A stretch of DNA of 64,000 bases from Pseudomonadota bacterium (GTDB lineage Bacteria > Pseudomonadota > Gammaproteobacteria > Steroidobacterales > Woeseiaceae): NCBI GenBank assembly GCA_022573655.1, contig JACZTO010000001.1:94169-158168 (forward strand), written 5' to 3'. Under the pieces are notes generated by a model that had not been told where the DNA came from, ran no database searches, and saw only the letters and a list, made by a program, of their open reading frames with translations. This document shows positions 28,738 to 39,214 of the stretch, piece by piece; position 1 is the first letter of the stretch, and every line of letters begins with the position of its first letter. The translations under genes and the position numbers were made by a program.

Positions 28738-30147
28738 ATGAAGGTAATTGCGCCACTACTGCTATTCGCAATATCTGCATTGCATGCCGCCGATACACAA
28801 CTGCCGGCCGGCGTTCGCAGCGCGCTTGATTTGCGACATGTTCCGGCTGAAACACTGAGTATCTACGTTGCCGATCTCGACTCGGGACAAATTGTGCTGA
28901 ACTGGCGTGGCGATGTGCCGCGAAATCCGGCGTCTACGATGAAAGTGTTGACCACACTTGCCGCTCTGGACATTCTCGGTCCGACGTATCGCTGGCGTAC
29001 GGACGTATTTGTACAAGGCGACCTGAAAGCGGGCCGCCTTGAGGGTGACCTGCTCATCAAAGGCCATGGCGATCCGTTTATGGTAACGGAGCGGGTCTGG
29101 CAGATGCTCCGCAATATTCGTCGTGCCGGAATCAACGAGATAAGCGGCGATTTGCTCATAGATGATAGCTGGTTTGAGGTTGATGACTACGACCCGGCCG
29201 CTTTCGATCGCCAGCCGCTGCGTGCTTATAACGTAGCTCCAAATGCTCTTCTCATGAATTTCAAAGTGGTTCGCTACCACTTTGAGCCCGACCTGTTAAC
29301 CAACACCGTTGTCGTCAGTCTCGAGCCACCGCTGAAAAATTTACGTGTTCAAAATCGCCTTCACCTGGTAGCAGGAAGGTGTCGAGGTTTTCAACGCGGA
29401 ATTACGATTACGACCAATATGCCACTTGATGAAGTTACGTTTAGCGGCAATTTCCCAGGCGGTTGCACGCAATATTCACTGGATCGAAGCGCTTTGTCTC
29501 ATAACGACTATGTGTACGGACTGTTTCGTTCGCTGTGGCTCGAATCCGGAGGTGTATTCAGCGGTGGTTGGCGCAACGTTGTGATTGAGAAATCATTGCA
29601 ACCAATATTGTCATTCGAGTCCCTGCCACTTGGCGAAATAATCGCCAGCGTAAACAAACACAGCAACAATGTTATGGCGCGTAATTTGTTGCTCACGCTG
29701 GCGGCAGAAGTTAACGGCTATCCCGGGACTGAGGAAAGCGGCATACAGGTCATCTCGAAATGGTTGGTCGACAATAAACTGGAGTCCGACGAAATCGTGA
29801 TCGAGAATGGTGCTGGCCTGTCGAGGAAAGTACGCATCACAGCAAAGCACATGGGTGCCCTATTGAAATACGCTTGGCGCCAGCCGTACATGCCGGAGTA
29901 TCTGGCATCGCTGTCACTTGCAGGACTCGACGGGACGCTAAAGGAGCGCTTCACAGACGCGGGCCTCGTCGGCAGGGCACGCCTCAAAACGGGCTCGATC
30001 GATCATGTCACCGCGATTGCCGGCTACCTGCAATCACGTACTGGCCGGCGTTTCGCGGTCGTTGTCTTGCAAAATCACCCGGACATCCACCGTGGGCCGG
30101 GCGAAGAAGTACAGGATGCACTGCTGCGCTGGCTGTACGAGCAATAA
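28738..30147 (+). CDS. dacB: D-alanyl-D-alanine carboxypeptidase/endopeptidase (PBP4 family)
   Basis: NPASTMKVLTTLAALDILG (SxxK), VNKHSNNVMARNLLL (SxN), LKTGSIDHVTAIAGYL (KTG). Confidence 0.9.
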   Translation: MKVIAPLLLFAISALHAADTQLPAGVRSALDLRHVPAETLSIYVADLDSGQIVLNWRGDVPRNPASTMKVLTTLAALDILGPTYRWRTDVFVQGDLKAGRLEGDLLIKGHGDPFMVTERVWQMLRNIRRAGINEISGDLLIDDSWFEVDDYDPAAFDRQPLRAYNVAPNALLMNFKVVRYHFEPDLLTNTVVVSLEPPLKNLRVQNRLHLVAGRCRGFQRGITITTNMPLDEVTFSGNFPGGCTQYSLDRSALSHNDYVYGLFRSLWLESGGVFSGGWRNVVIEKSLQPILSFESLPLGEIIASVNKHSNNVMARNLLLTLAAEVNGYPGTEESGIQVISKWLVDNKLESDEIVIENGAGLSRKVRITAKHMGALLKYAWRQPYMPEYLASLSLAGLDGTLKERFTDAGLVGRARLKTGSIDHVTAIAGYLQSRTGRRFAVVVLQNHPDIHRGPGEEVQDALLRWLYEQ

Positions 30148-30242
30148 TGCATTGATGAAATAGCGCTATTGCGCATACTCTAATTGAGGTCGAATCGCCG
30201 CGTCCGTGTAGTACACTCGCTGCGGGCAAATGGAGATCGACA

Positions 30243-30830
30243 ATGCGATTGATTCTGGGGTTCCTGGCGCTGCTGCCGCTAGCAGCAATGGCCGACACGG
30301 CGTACGTCACTGACAACCTTCGACTGGGGCTTTACGAGTCGGCAGATACCAGCGGGAGACCGTTTAGAATGCTCGAGAGCGGACAGGCAATGGAAATACT
30401 GACGCGTGACCGCAACTATGCAAACGCGCGGATGCCTGACGGGGACGAAGGGTGGGTTAAATCGGCCTATCTTGTAAGTGAGAAACCGGCAAAGCTGATC
30501 GTTGCGGAAACCATAGCCGAGCGAGATGCACTGGCTGCCGAACTTGAAGAAATGAAATTGGCCTTCGCTACCCCGGCCGCAACCATTGAAACGTTGCGCA
30601 GCGACGCCGAAGATCTCGCTACAAGATTGCAGGCAGCTGAGTCTCAGAACATTGAGCTGGAGCAGGAGAACGCAGGCTACAGCGGCATTCGAGATCAGTA
30701 CAAAGGTAGTTTGCCCGTGAACTGGGTCGTCGCTGCGATCGGAATTTGCCTGGTAGGCGGATTCTTAGGCGGACTTTGGTGGGTCGACCGACGCAGCCGT
30801 ATTCGGCACGGTGGCATTCGCATTTACTAA
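30243..30830 (+). CDS. SH3-domain/coiled-coil membrane protein (TIGR04211-like)
   Basis: AYVTDNLRLGLYESADTSGRPFRMLESGQAMEILTRDRNYANARMPDGDEGWVKSAYL, coiled coil, C-terminal TM. Confidence 0.82.
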   Translation: MRLILGFLALLPLAAMADTAYVTDNLRLGLYESADTSGRPFRMLESGQAMEILTRDRNYANARMPDGDEGWVKSAYLVSEKPAKLIVAETIAERDALAAELEEMKLAFATPAATIETLRSDAEDLATRLQAAESQNIELEQENAGYSGIRDQYKGSLPVNWVVAAIGICLVGGFLGGLWWVDRRSRIRHGGIRIY

Positions 30831-30875
30831 AATCCATCTCATGACGATTGATGAGATGAGTTCTACTAGGCCGGA

Positions 30876-31886
30876 TCAGGCAGCCTCGATGATACTGTCG
30901 ACACAGGCGCCGCGAACGGGAAGCTCGTTCTGTTCGAACAGTCCGTCAATCTCGTCCTGAGTCGTTGCCCGACGGATCTCCTCCAGTTGACTCGTTGTCA
31001 CGTGTGGCGCAAACAATTTAACGAACTCGACCATGTAACGCCGCAATACGGCATCCTTACGGAAACCGATCCAGGTTGTACTGCGCGGAAATAATCCTTC
31101 AGCCCCAATGACCTGCAGTTCCTTCTGGTCCGCGCAATCTGCCGCCATGCTGGCAACAATTCCGACGCCCATTCCCATGCGAACATAGGTCTTGATGACA
31201 TCCGCATCGCGTGCAGTAAAAACCACATCGGGCTCGAGACCTTCATTTTCGAAGGCACGCTTCAGAGAGGATTGCCCGCCGAAGCTGAAGACGTAGGTAA
31301 CCAGCGGGTACCTGGCCAGATCCTGCAAGGTCAGTTTGCGGCCCAGCTTGGTCAATTCATGGCCTTTGGGAACCACTACCGCCCGATCCCATCGATAGCT
31401 GGGCACAAGTATCAAACCTGCAAACAGGTCTTTCGATCCGGTCGCAATGGCGAAATCGATGTTGTTGTTGGTAATCATGTCAGCAATCTGCTCGGATGTA
31501 CCCTGATGCAGGTTCAATCCGATCTTCGGGAACCGTTTGCGAAACTCGGCGATGATGTCAGGTAATACATAGCGCGCTTGCGTATGCGTCGTTGCGATCG
31601 AAAGAGCGCCCTCTTCTTCCTGATAATAATCAGCCGCCAGACTGCGAATATTCTCCGTTTCGCGCATGATCACGCGGGCGCGATCAATCACTTGATGCCC
31701 GGCAGCCGTAATGCCATCGAGGCTCTTGCCCTTGCGTACAAACAATTGCAGTCCGAGCTCTTCTTCGAGCAATTTTAGTTGCTTGCTCACGCCAGGCTGA
31801 CTCGTATACATACGTTCGGCCGCCGCGGTGATGTTCAAGCCGTTGTCGACTATCGCAAGCAGATATTTCAGTTGTTGCAGCTTCAT
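30876..31886 (-). CDS. cysB: CysB-like LysR-family regulator
   Basis: MKLQQLKYLLAIVDNGLNITAAAERMYTSQPGVSKQLKLLEEELGLQLFVRKGKSLDGIT; divergent to cysK. Confidence 0.9.
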   Translation of the reverse strand: MKLQQLKYLLAIVDNGLNITAAAERMYTSQPGVSKQLKLLEEELGLQLFVRKGKSLDGITAAGHQVIDRARVIMRETENIRSLAADYYQEEEGALSIATTHTQARYVLPDIIAEFRKRFPKIGLNLHQGTSEQIADMITNNNIDFAIATGSKDLFAGLILVPSYRWDRAVVVPKGHELTKLGRKLTLQDLARYPLVTYVFSFGGQSSLKRAFENEGLEPDVVFTARDADVIKTYVRMGMGVGIVASMAADCADQKELQVIGAEGLFPRSTTWIGFRKDAVLRRYMVEFVKLFAPHVTTSQLEEIRRATTQDEIDGLFEQNELPVRGACVDSIIEAA

Positions 31887-32166
31887 TCGGGTGATTGTGT
31901 CGCAGTGTTCAAGTATGTGACCAAGGTAACTCCGTACAGTTGCAATCGATGCCCATTAAGGCCGGCGAACGGCTGCCAGGTACTTATAACCCAAAGCTAT
32001 AACGACAGAAACAGATCATTCTCGAAATCACGCGAGCCGTGACTATAGTGGCGGTTACTGATGCCGCGGACAGGCTTGATTGCGCGTATGCTGACGGTCG
32101 TGGGCAACACCACCGCGGCGCCGTGTGCTACACGCACCCACGCGACCCCAAGACAAGGATAAGAAA

Positions 32167-33120
32167 ATGATTTACAACAATATTCTTGAAACTATCGGCA
32201 ATACGCCGATAGTGCGGCTCAACAGTTTTGGGCCTGATCACATCGACATCTACGGGAAGGTCGAATCATTCAACCCTCTGGGCTCGGTCAAGGACCGGCT
32301 GGCCATTGCCATCATCATTGATGCTGAAAAGCGTGGCACGTTGAAGCCGGGCCAGACCGTAATCGAAGCCACGTCCGGCAATACAGGAATTTCGCTGGCA
32401 ATGGTGTGTGCGGCCAAGGGTTACCCGTTTGTTGCAACGATGGCAGATTCCTTCTCAATTGAACGCCGCAAGATCATGCGTGGCCTGGGCGCCAAAGTCA
32501 TCCTGACGCCAGCGGCCGAGCGCGGCACCGGCATGGTGAAAAAGGCTGAGGAACTGGCCGAAAAGCACGGCTGGTTCCTCGCCCGACAGTTCGAGAACGA
32601 GGCGAATCCTGAATACCACCGCAACACCACGGGGCCGGAAATTCTTATGGATTTTGCTGGCAAGCGACTCGACTACTGGGTGACCGGCTACGGGACGGGC
32701 GGCACGATGACGGGTGCTGGCGAGGTGCTAAAGGCGGCCCGACCCGATATCAAAATCGTTGCGACTGAACCCGCCGGCGCAGCACTGCTGGCAGGCGACG
32801 AATGGCAGCCGCACAAGATCCAGGGCTGGACGCCGGACTTCATTCCGGAGGTCCTCAATCGGGAGGTGTACGATGAGCTAGTGCCAGTTTCCGATGAGCG
32901 GGCAATCGAGGTGTCACGAGAACTGGCCGCCAAAGAAGGCATTTTCACGGGCATTTCCTCGGGCGCAACCCTGGCAGCAGCACTAGCCATTGCGGAAAAC
33001 GCACCACAAGAATCCGTAATTCTGGCGATGCTGCCCGATACTGGCGAGCGTTACCTGAGTACGCCGCTGTTTGCAGGCATAAACGAAGGCTCGGATGACG
33101 ACTGGTTGGATAGCCTGTAA
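32167..33120 (+). CDS. cysK: Cysteine synthase
   Basis: MIYNNILETIGNTPIVRLN..., NPLGSVKDRLA, EATSGNTGISLAMVCAAKGY, GTGGTMTGAGEVLK, TGISSGATLAAAL. Confidence 0.93.
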   Translation: MIYNNILETIGNTPIVRLNSFGPDHIDIYGKVESFNPLGSVKDRLAIAIIIDAEKRGTLKPGQTVIEATSGNTGISLAMVCAAKGYPFVATMADSFSIERRKIMRGLGAKVILTPAAERGTGMVKKAEELAEKHGWFLARQFENEANPEYHRNTTGPEILMDFAGKRLDYWVTGYGTGGTMTGAGEVLKAARPDIKIVATEPAGAALLAGDEWQPHKIQGWTPDFIPEVLNREVYDELVPVSDERAIEVSRELAAKEGIFTGISSGATLAAALAIAENAPQESVILAMLPDTGERYLSTPLFAGINEGSDDDWLDSL

Positions 33121-33243
33121 AACGACCAGGACGTTAAAAAATAAGGAAAATTCGCTACACCTGAGACATCAGTCACAGCTAACTGCCTGTTGCACTGGCA
33201 TCGTGTGAGATTGAACGATGCCTGCCTCTGGCTGGAGCTGTGA

Positions 33244-35457
33244 GTGGTAGCGAAAATCCATAACCTCGAAACAAAAAAGAGCATCAGCAAGGCTTCAAGA
33301 TTGTTGCATTCGCTGGTACCGAGGGCGCAGGTTTTTTGTTTCTATGATCGCGCCCGAGATTGCGTATGGAGCAGCGACGGAGCCGAAGATTACGAAATTG
33401 ACGCTTTCGTAGCAGAGCTGCCGGAAGAGATCATAGAAAGACTCGGCAGTGACGAGGACATTTTTCGTCGCACCCTGCCGTCGGGTCGTACAATATTGGC
33501 CATGCCCGTATTCGACGATGGCGCCATTAATATCGGCATTCTCATCGCGCTGTTTTCCAAGAATGCCGGAAAATCGGCGTCATTCAATCCGAGCATGCTG
33601 AAGAATATATTGGAACCAGCAATCGAGTTGCTGGGCGAAAGCCTGCATGTTGGCAGGAATTTACTCGACTCGAATCGTCGCGCCGACGAGATCGAGCAAG
33701 AGCTTGAGCTCGTATACGAGATCGATGAGAAAATACACAGCTCGTCGAGGAGGCACTCCAGCCTCGCACAATTGGTCGGTCAGAGCGGGCGTTACCTGGG
33801 TATCAACTACAGCGTATTGCTGATTCCATCGAAACGCATTCGCATCAGCGCTACGCACTCAAGCTGGAAGAAAGTTAATCGCAAGGTGATGGATCGTTAC
33901 ATAATCCAAAAACTGTTACCGAAGCTTGAAGGCCAGCGCAAGCCAATTATCTTTGAAATTCCAACGGTTGAAGGGGCCGGCGAAGACGCTGAACAAAGTT
34001 TTCAGGCAATGCTGTGTCCGATACTCGATCAGCAAGGCAATGTCGAGGGTACGCTCGCGCAACTCGGTCGTGTCGACAAGAATCCTTTTTCCAAGAGTAA
34101 CAAGCGCTTCATGTCGCATATCGTACGCAAGGTTGAATATGTCATCCAGCAATCGTTCGACGGCATGACCGGGCTTATGAATCGTGCTGGATTTGAGGCG
34201 CAGCTGCATGAGTCTTTCAAAGCGCTGTCGTCTAGCAGCGACGCCCACCAGATTATCTACTTCGATCTCGACAACCTGCAGCTCGTCAATGACAGTATCA
34301 GCCGCAAAGCCGGGGACGAAGTCATCCTGCGTTTCGCACGATTGCTTGAAGAGGACCTGCCCAAGAGTGGCGTTCTGTCGAGACTGACGGGCGATGATTT
34401 TTGCCTGTTGTTGACTCATGCAGATTCAAATGCTGCGATGGACTTTGCCGACAAGGTTCGCAAGAAGAGTCCTTCGCTGCGTTATCTCGAGGGGGACAAG
34501 TCCTTACAGGTAACGATGAGTATCGGTATTGCAGAATTCAGTCTTGCCAGCGGAGATGATGGTAACGTTTTGACGACCGCGCGGATGGCATGTGAGGCTG
34601 CGAAAGCACATGGCCGCGATCGCATAGAAATGTTTGATGACAAGAATCAGAGTGCCGTACGTCGCTTCGATGACATGCAACTGGTTGCTCAGATTCAGCA
34701 GGCGCTGGATGGTGACCTGTTTGAGTTGCACGCGCAGCGAATCGCGAGTCTGAACGACCCATCCAGCAACCCGCGCTTTGAAATTTTGTTGCGCATGCAG
34801 GATGGGGACGGTGGACGGGTTCCGACGGAGGCATTCTTCTCAGCGGCCGAGCGATATCGTATGATGCCGCAAATAGATCGCTGGGTAGTGTCAACAACGA
34901 TCGCAAGACTATCTGAAACACATGAGGTCGTCGAAGGGCAGGGCGCGAATTTCTCCATCAACCTATCGGGGCAGTCGCTTGGTGACGACGACATTCTCGA
35001 GTTCATCGAAGATGAGATCGAGCAAAGCATGCTTGGCTATTCGTCTTTCTGTTTCGAGATTACCGAGTCGGCAGCAGTCTCGAATCTCAAGAAGGCGCAG
35101 GCATTTATCGATCGCTTGCGCGAGCGCGGATGCAAGATATCACTCGATGATTTCGGGGCTGGGTTGAGTTCGTTTGCATACCTGAAGAACTTCAATGTTG
35201 ACACATTGAAGATTGATGGCAGCTTCATACGCGACATCACAGATAATCGCATTTCGGAATCCATGGTAGCGGCTATTACTCAGGTCGCGAAGGTCATGGA
35301 GCTGAAGACTGTGGCCGAGTATGTTGAAACTGAAGAAACACGAAAACTGCTTCGCAAACTGGGTGTCGACTTTGTGCAGGGTCATATTGTTGGCAGGCCG
35401 ACCCCGTTGGAGATCGTTCTGTCCGAAATGGCCGCAGTGAAGTCATCGACAGGATAG
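33244..35457 (+). CDS. GGDEF/EAL domain protein with degenerate GGDEF motif
   Basis: GGDEF-like IIYFDLDNLQLVNDSISRKAGDEVILRFARLL...LSRLTGDDFCLLL; EAL-like FEILLRM, NLSGQSLGD, FEITESAAV, ISLDDFGAGLSSFAYLKNFNVDTLKIDGSFI, VQGHIVGRP. Confidence 0.9.
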   Translation: MVAKIHNLETKKSISKASRLLHSLVPRAQVFCFYDRARDCVWSSDGAEDYEIDAFVAELPEEIIERLGSDEDIFRRTLPSGRTILAMPVFDDGAINIGILIALFSKNAGKSASFNPSMLKNILEPAIELLGESLHVGRNLLDSNRRADEIEQELELVYEIDEKIHSSSRRHSSLAQLVGQSGRYLGINYSVLLIPSKRIRISATHSSWKKVNRKVMDRYIIQKLLPKLEGQRKPIIFEIPTVEGAGEDAEQSFQAMLCPILDQQGNVEGTLAQLGRVDKNPFSKSNKRFMSHIVRKVEYVIQQSFDGMTGLMNRAGFEAQLHESFKALSSSSDAHQIIYFDLDNLQLVNDSISRKAGDEVILRFARLLEEDLPKSGVLSRLTGDDFCLLLTHADSNAAMDFADKVRKKSPSLRYLEGDKSLQVTMSIGIAEFSLASGDDGNVLTTARMACEAAKAHGRDRIEMFDDKNQSAVRRFDDMQLVAQIQQALDGDLFELHAQRIASLNDPSSNPRFEILLRMQDGDGGRVPTEAFFSAAERYRMMPQIDRWVVSTTIARLSETHEVVEGQGANFSINLSGQSLGDDDILEFIEDEIEQSMLGYSSFCFEITESAAVSNLKKAQAFIDRLRERGCKISLDDFGAGLSSFAYLKNFNVDTLKIDGSFIRDITDNRISESMVAAITQVAKVMELKTVAEYVETEETRKLLRKLGVDFVQGHIVGRPTPLEIVLSEMAAVKSSTG

Positions 35458-35461
35458 TGTC

Positions 35462-35929
35462 CTAGAAGATGCCCGCCTCAAGACCTGCCGCAAGTGTGAG
35501 ACCCAGCTCCTCACAGTCAGCGAGGCGCGATTCATCAAATTCGCCAGCAACCAAAATCGCTTCCTGCACTTCTTTCACGGCCAGGCCGGAGAGAATTCGA
35601 CGCATGCTGCTGAGCGCTCCTGTGCCGTCATTACCGGCACGAACGAAAAGTGCATAAGGCAGACCATTGAGCTTGCCTTCGCACGCGTAATAAACACGGT
35701 CGAGGAAGTACTTCATCGCACCGCTCATGTAGCCAAAGTTCTCAGGAGTGCCGAGAATAAATGCGTCGGCCCAAAGAAGATCCTCGGCGTTGGCCTCCAG
35801 CGCTGACCTGACCCGAACCTCCACACCCTCGATATCCGAGTTATTCGCACCGCGAATGACGGCTTCGGCCATCCGGGTCGTCGTACCGGATTGTGAGTGA
35901 AAGACGATGAGCAGGTGTTTATCGGCCAT
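35462..35929 (-). CDS. Flavodoxin/NAD(P)H-dependent FMN reductase-like protein
   Basis: MADKHLLIVFHSQSGTTTRMAEAVIRG..., ADAFILGTPENFGYMSGAMKYFLDRVYY. Confidence 0.85.
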   Translation of the reverse strand: MADKHLLIVFHSQSGTTTRMAEAVIRGANNSDIEGVEVRVRSALEANAEDLLWADAFILGTPENFGYMSGAMKYFLDRVYYACEGKLNGLPYALFVRAGNDGTGALSSMRRILSGLAVKEVQEAILVAGEFDESRLADCEELGLTLAAGLEAGIF

Positions 35930-36006
35930 GGGCTCAAATTCTGCCAGAGAACCATTGCGAACGTAATAGTGTCGGCGCCGATTCAATTTTGGTTAGACTG
36001 CGGACC

Positions 36007-38895
36007 ATGGGGGGGACTGTCGAGAAACAAATTGCCGATGCTGTCGCGGAATTGCCTGGCGCGCTGCGGCCGTCGGTCGACCTGTGGTTCCAGCGGCTAC
36101 TGGAGCAGTGCGATCGCGACAAATTGCGTACCGAGTTCTTGTTGCCTGTGTCACGAATCGTCGCCTGTAGCGAATTTGCAGGAAGGACGCTACTGCGCGA
36201 GTGGGACTGGTTTACCGACAACGTGCAGCTGTTTGGCATGCCCACCGATGCAGCGGAACTCGACGACTTTGCCGCCGGAGTTGCCGTCAGCGGTGCTGTG
36301 CCGGAGGATGTAAAGTCGCAATTGCGGCGTTTTCGCAATTGCTTCATGGTGCGTGTTCTGTGGCGAGAAGTGTTCGGTCTGGCCACTGTTGAAGAATCGT
36401 TGCAACAACTATCCGCGCTTGCCGACAAGCTACTTGATGGTACAACCCGCTATTCGCAACGACAGCTCAGCGCGCGATACGGGACTGTTCGCAATGCCGC
36501 CGGAGAGATCGTGCCACTGGTTATCCTGGGTATGGGCAAACTTGGTGGGCGCGAGCTAAATTTCTCATCCGACATTGATCTGATTTTTTGCTATACGGAA
36601 GACGGTGAGTCTGACGGTGCTCGTCGTATAAGCGCGCAGGAATATTTCACGCGGCTTAGCCGCAATATCATCGCGCTCATTGACGATGTTACTGAGGATG
36701 GATTCGCTTTTCGTGTTGACACTCGGTTGCGGCCCTTCGGCGACAGCGGCCCACCCGTCGCCAGTTTTTCAGCGCTGGAGTCCTACTTGCTCAAGCACGG
36801 CCGGGATTGGGAACGCTACGCGTATGTAAAAGCGCGAGTGGTTGGTGTACAGCCTGAGCCACGGTATCTGCACGAGTTAAACACGAATCTGATTCAGCCG
36901 TTCGTGTATCGCCGTTACCTCGACTATGGCGTGTTTGAGTCTCTTCGAGAGATGCATGCAATGATTGCCGCGGATGTGCTGCGCCGAGAGCTTGAAGACA
37001 ACGTCAAGCTCGGACCTGGCGGCATTCGTGAGGCCGAATTCATAGTGCAGGCCATGCAGCTTGTGCGCGGTGGCCGTGAAATCGTTTTGCAAAGCTGCGA
37101 ATTGCAAAGTGTATTGCCAAAACTCGTTAGCGACAGAGGGCTTACGGCGCAAGGTGCCGAACAGATCGGCGCCGCCTACCGGTTCTTGCGGCGCCTCGAA
37201 AACTTCATCCAGGCAATTCGCGATGAACAAACGCACGATCTCCCAGGTGACCCAGTGGACAGGGCCAGGCTCTGTTTGGCCATGGGCTATGCCAGTTGGG
37301 ATCTGTTGATCAGCGATCTCGGCGAGCATCGCGATTGCATCTCCACGCAGTTTGCAGCTGTGGCGTTCCGCGGTCAGAGCGACGACAATCCGCTGCGGCA
37401 ACAGCTTCGCGCAGCGTGGACGGCGGGTGCTGATGAACAACAATGGTGTGATCTGCTGCACGGTCTTATCGATGATGGCGTGCCGGAGATCGCTGCAAAG
37501 CTTACGGCATTCGCAAATTCGGCCGCCACCAAGAAAATTGATGCCGTCGCGCAAGCACGCTTGCAGCGTTTCATACCGGATCTCATTATTCTCATCGCCC
37601 AGGCGAACAAACCATTAATCGCGCTATCGCGTACGATTGCTGTTGTTGAGCGGATATTGCGACGCAGTGCCTACATAGCTTTGCTCAATGAGAACCGAAC
37701 GGCATTGAGCCGCTTGGTCGACCTCTGCGAACGAAGTTCTTATATTGCCGATCAAATCGCCATGTACCCCGTTTTGCTCGATGAACTGCTGGATCCACGG
37801 GGTTTTTCCGATCAGGTAACCAAGGCTGATCTCGCAGCTGAACTGAGAGAGCGGTTGGTGGGTGACGCAGAAAGCGGTAGCGAAGAACAAATGATTGCGC
37901 TAGCGCAACATCAGCGCGCAACAATGTTTCGCATCGCTGTAGCCGATTTCAATGGCAGTCTGCCAATAATGAAAGTCAGCGACGGACTGACATGGCTGGC
38001 CGAAGCCGTCCTCGATGAAGCGCTGCGCGTTGCCTGGCAAGACCTTACGAGACAACACGGCGTGCCGTGCTATGTAATCGACGGAAAAACCCGTGAGGCG
38101 GGTTTTGGCATTATCGGTTACGGCAAACTTGGCGGCCTGGAATTGTCCTACGGGTCGGATCTGGACATCGTGTTTCTGCATGATTCGTGTGGTAGTCAAC
38201 AGGAAACCGACGGCGCCAAAGCCATTGACAATGGTGTGTTTTTTAGCCGCCTCGTGCGCCGTCTTGTGCACTTTCTTACAACCCAGACCGGGTCCGGCGA
38301 GCTTTACAAGGTAGACACGAGACTACGCCCGGATGGCCACTCCGGGTTGCTCGTTACGACGACGGAGGCGTTTGAGCGCTACCAGGAGGAACACGCCTGG
38401 ACCTGGGAACATCAGGCCCTGTTGCGTGCGCGGGCGGTCGCTGGCAGCGACGTCGTGGCGAAGGAGTTCGAACGCATTCGCAGCGAGACACTGACCGATC
38501 GTGTGCGTCGCGACAAGCTTCGCGACGATGTCATCTCGATGCGCAAGCGTATGCGCAAAGAACTCGACAAGAGCAATGCGGATGTATTCGATCTCAAACA
38601 CGGCCGCGGCGGGATAGGCGACCTCGAGTTCCTGGTTCAATACCTGGTACTGAACCAGGCGAGTTCGCATCCTGATGTCATTCGATTTTCTGACAACATT
38701 CGCCAGCTTGATGCGTTGATCGCGGAGGGTTGCCTGAAGAAGACCATTGGGGAGCGCTTACAGGACGCTTACCGAAACTACCGTCTGTGCCAGCACCACC
38801 TCGTTCTCGATGGCCAGGTCGCACTGACGGGTGCCGTGGATTTTCAGGAACAACGCGATTTTGTTGTTTCCGTCTGGGATGAGTGGCTGGGTTAA
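36007..38895 (+). CDS. glnE: Bifunctional [glutamine synthetase] adenylyltransferase/adenylyl-removing enzyme
   Basis: GMGKLGGRELNFSSDIDLIFCY and GYGKLGGLELSYGSDLDIVFLHD (two nucleotidyltransferase domains), GPGGIREAEFIVQAMQL, GRGGIGDLEFLVQYLVL. Start could be GTG at 35989. Confidence 0.97.
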   Translation: MGGTVEKQIADAVAELPGALRPSVDLWFQRLLEQCDRDKLRTEFLLPVSRIVACSEFAGRTLLREWDWFTDNVQLFGMPTDAAELDDFAAGVAVSGAVPEDVKSQLRRFRNCFMVRVLWREVFGLATVEESLQQLSALADKLLDGTTRYSQRQLSARYGTVRNAAGEIVPLVILGMGKLGGRELNFSSDIDLIFCYTEDGESDGARRISAQEYFTRLSRNIIALIDDVTEDGFAFRVDTRLRPFGDSGPPVASFSALESYLLKHGRDWERYAYVKARVVGVQPEPRYLHELNTNLIQPFVYRRYLDYGVFESLREMHAMIAADVLRRELEDNVKLGPGGIREAEFIVQAMQLVRGGREIVLQSCELQSVLPKLVSDRGLTAQGAEQIGAAYRFLRRLENFIQAIRDEQTHDLPGDPVDRARLCLAMGYASWDLLISDLGEHRDCISTQFAAVAFRGQSDDNPLRQQLRAAWTAGADEQQWCDLLHGLIDDGVPEIAAKLTAFANSAATKKIDAVAQARLQRFIPDLIILIAQANKPLIALSRTIAVVERILRRSAYIALLNENRTALSRLVDLCERSSYIADQIAMYPVLLDELLDPRGFSDQVTKADLAAELRERLVGDAESGSEEQMIALAQHQRATMFRIAVADFNGSLPIMKVSDGLTWLAEAVLDEALRVAWQDLTRQHGVPCYVIDGKTREAGFGIIGYGKLGGLELSYGSDLDIVFLHDSCGSQQETDGAKAIDNGVFFSRLVRRLVHFLTTQTGSGELYKVDTRLRPDGHSGLLVTTTEAFERYQEEHAWTWEHQALLRARAVAGSDVVAKEFERIRSETLTDRVRRDKLRDDVISMRKRMRKELDKSNADVFDLKHGRGGIGDLEFLVQYLVLNQASSHPDVIRFSDNIRQLDALIAEGCLKKTIGERLQDAYRNYRLCQHHLVLDGQVALTGAVDFQEQRDFVVSVWDEWLG

Positions 38896-38968
38896 TATCG
38901 CAACGCGTGGCGATGACGATGTTCTGGGCTATAATTCGCCGCCCAGACACTACCACAACGAGGATGCC

Positions 38969-39187
38969 GTGGCAGCGAGAGCAGGCACTGTTGACGAGAA
39001 TCTTATTCCGGCTAACGCACAACACGAGTACGCGGTTCGTTCCAGGGATCTGCCGTTGAGCTGCCCTATGCCGGGTATGTATCTGTGGAATTCGCATCCG
39101 AAGGTTTTCCTGCCGATCGAATCGACGGGCGAGGCCAAATGCCCGTATTGTGGGGCGCAGTACCGCATGACCAGCGACAATAGTTAA
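38969..39187 (+). CDS. Zinc-finger (CHCC-type) domain protein
   Basis: YAVRSRDLPLSCPMPGMYLWNSHPKVFLPIESTGEAKCPYCGAQYRM; GTG start inferred, upstream starts possible. Confidence 0.75.
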   Translation: MAARAGTVDENLIPANAQHEYAVRSRDLPLSCPMPGMYLWNSHPKVFLPIESTGEAKCPYCGAQYRMTSDNS

Positions 39188-39214
39188 TCACAGGCGTCAG
39201 TGCGACAACCTGAA

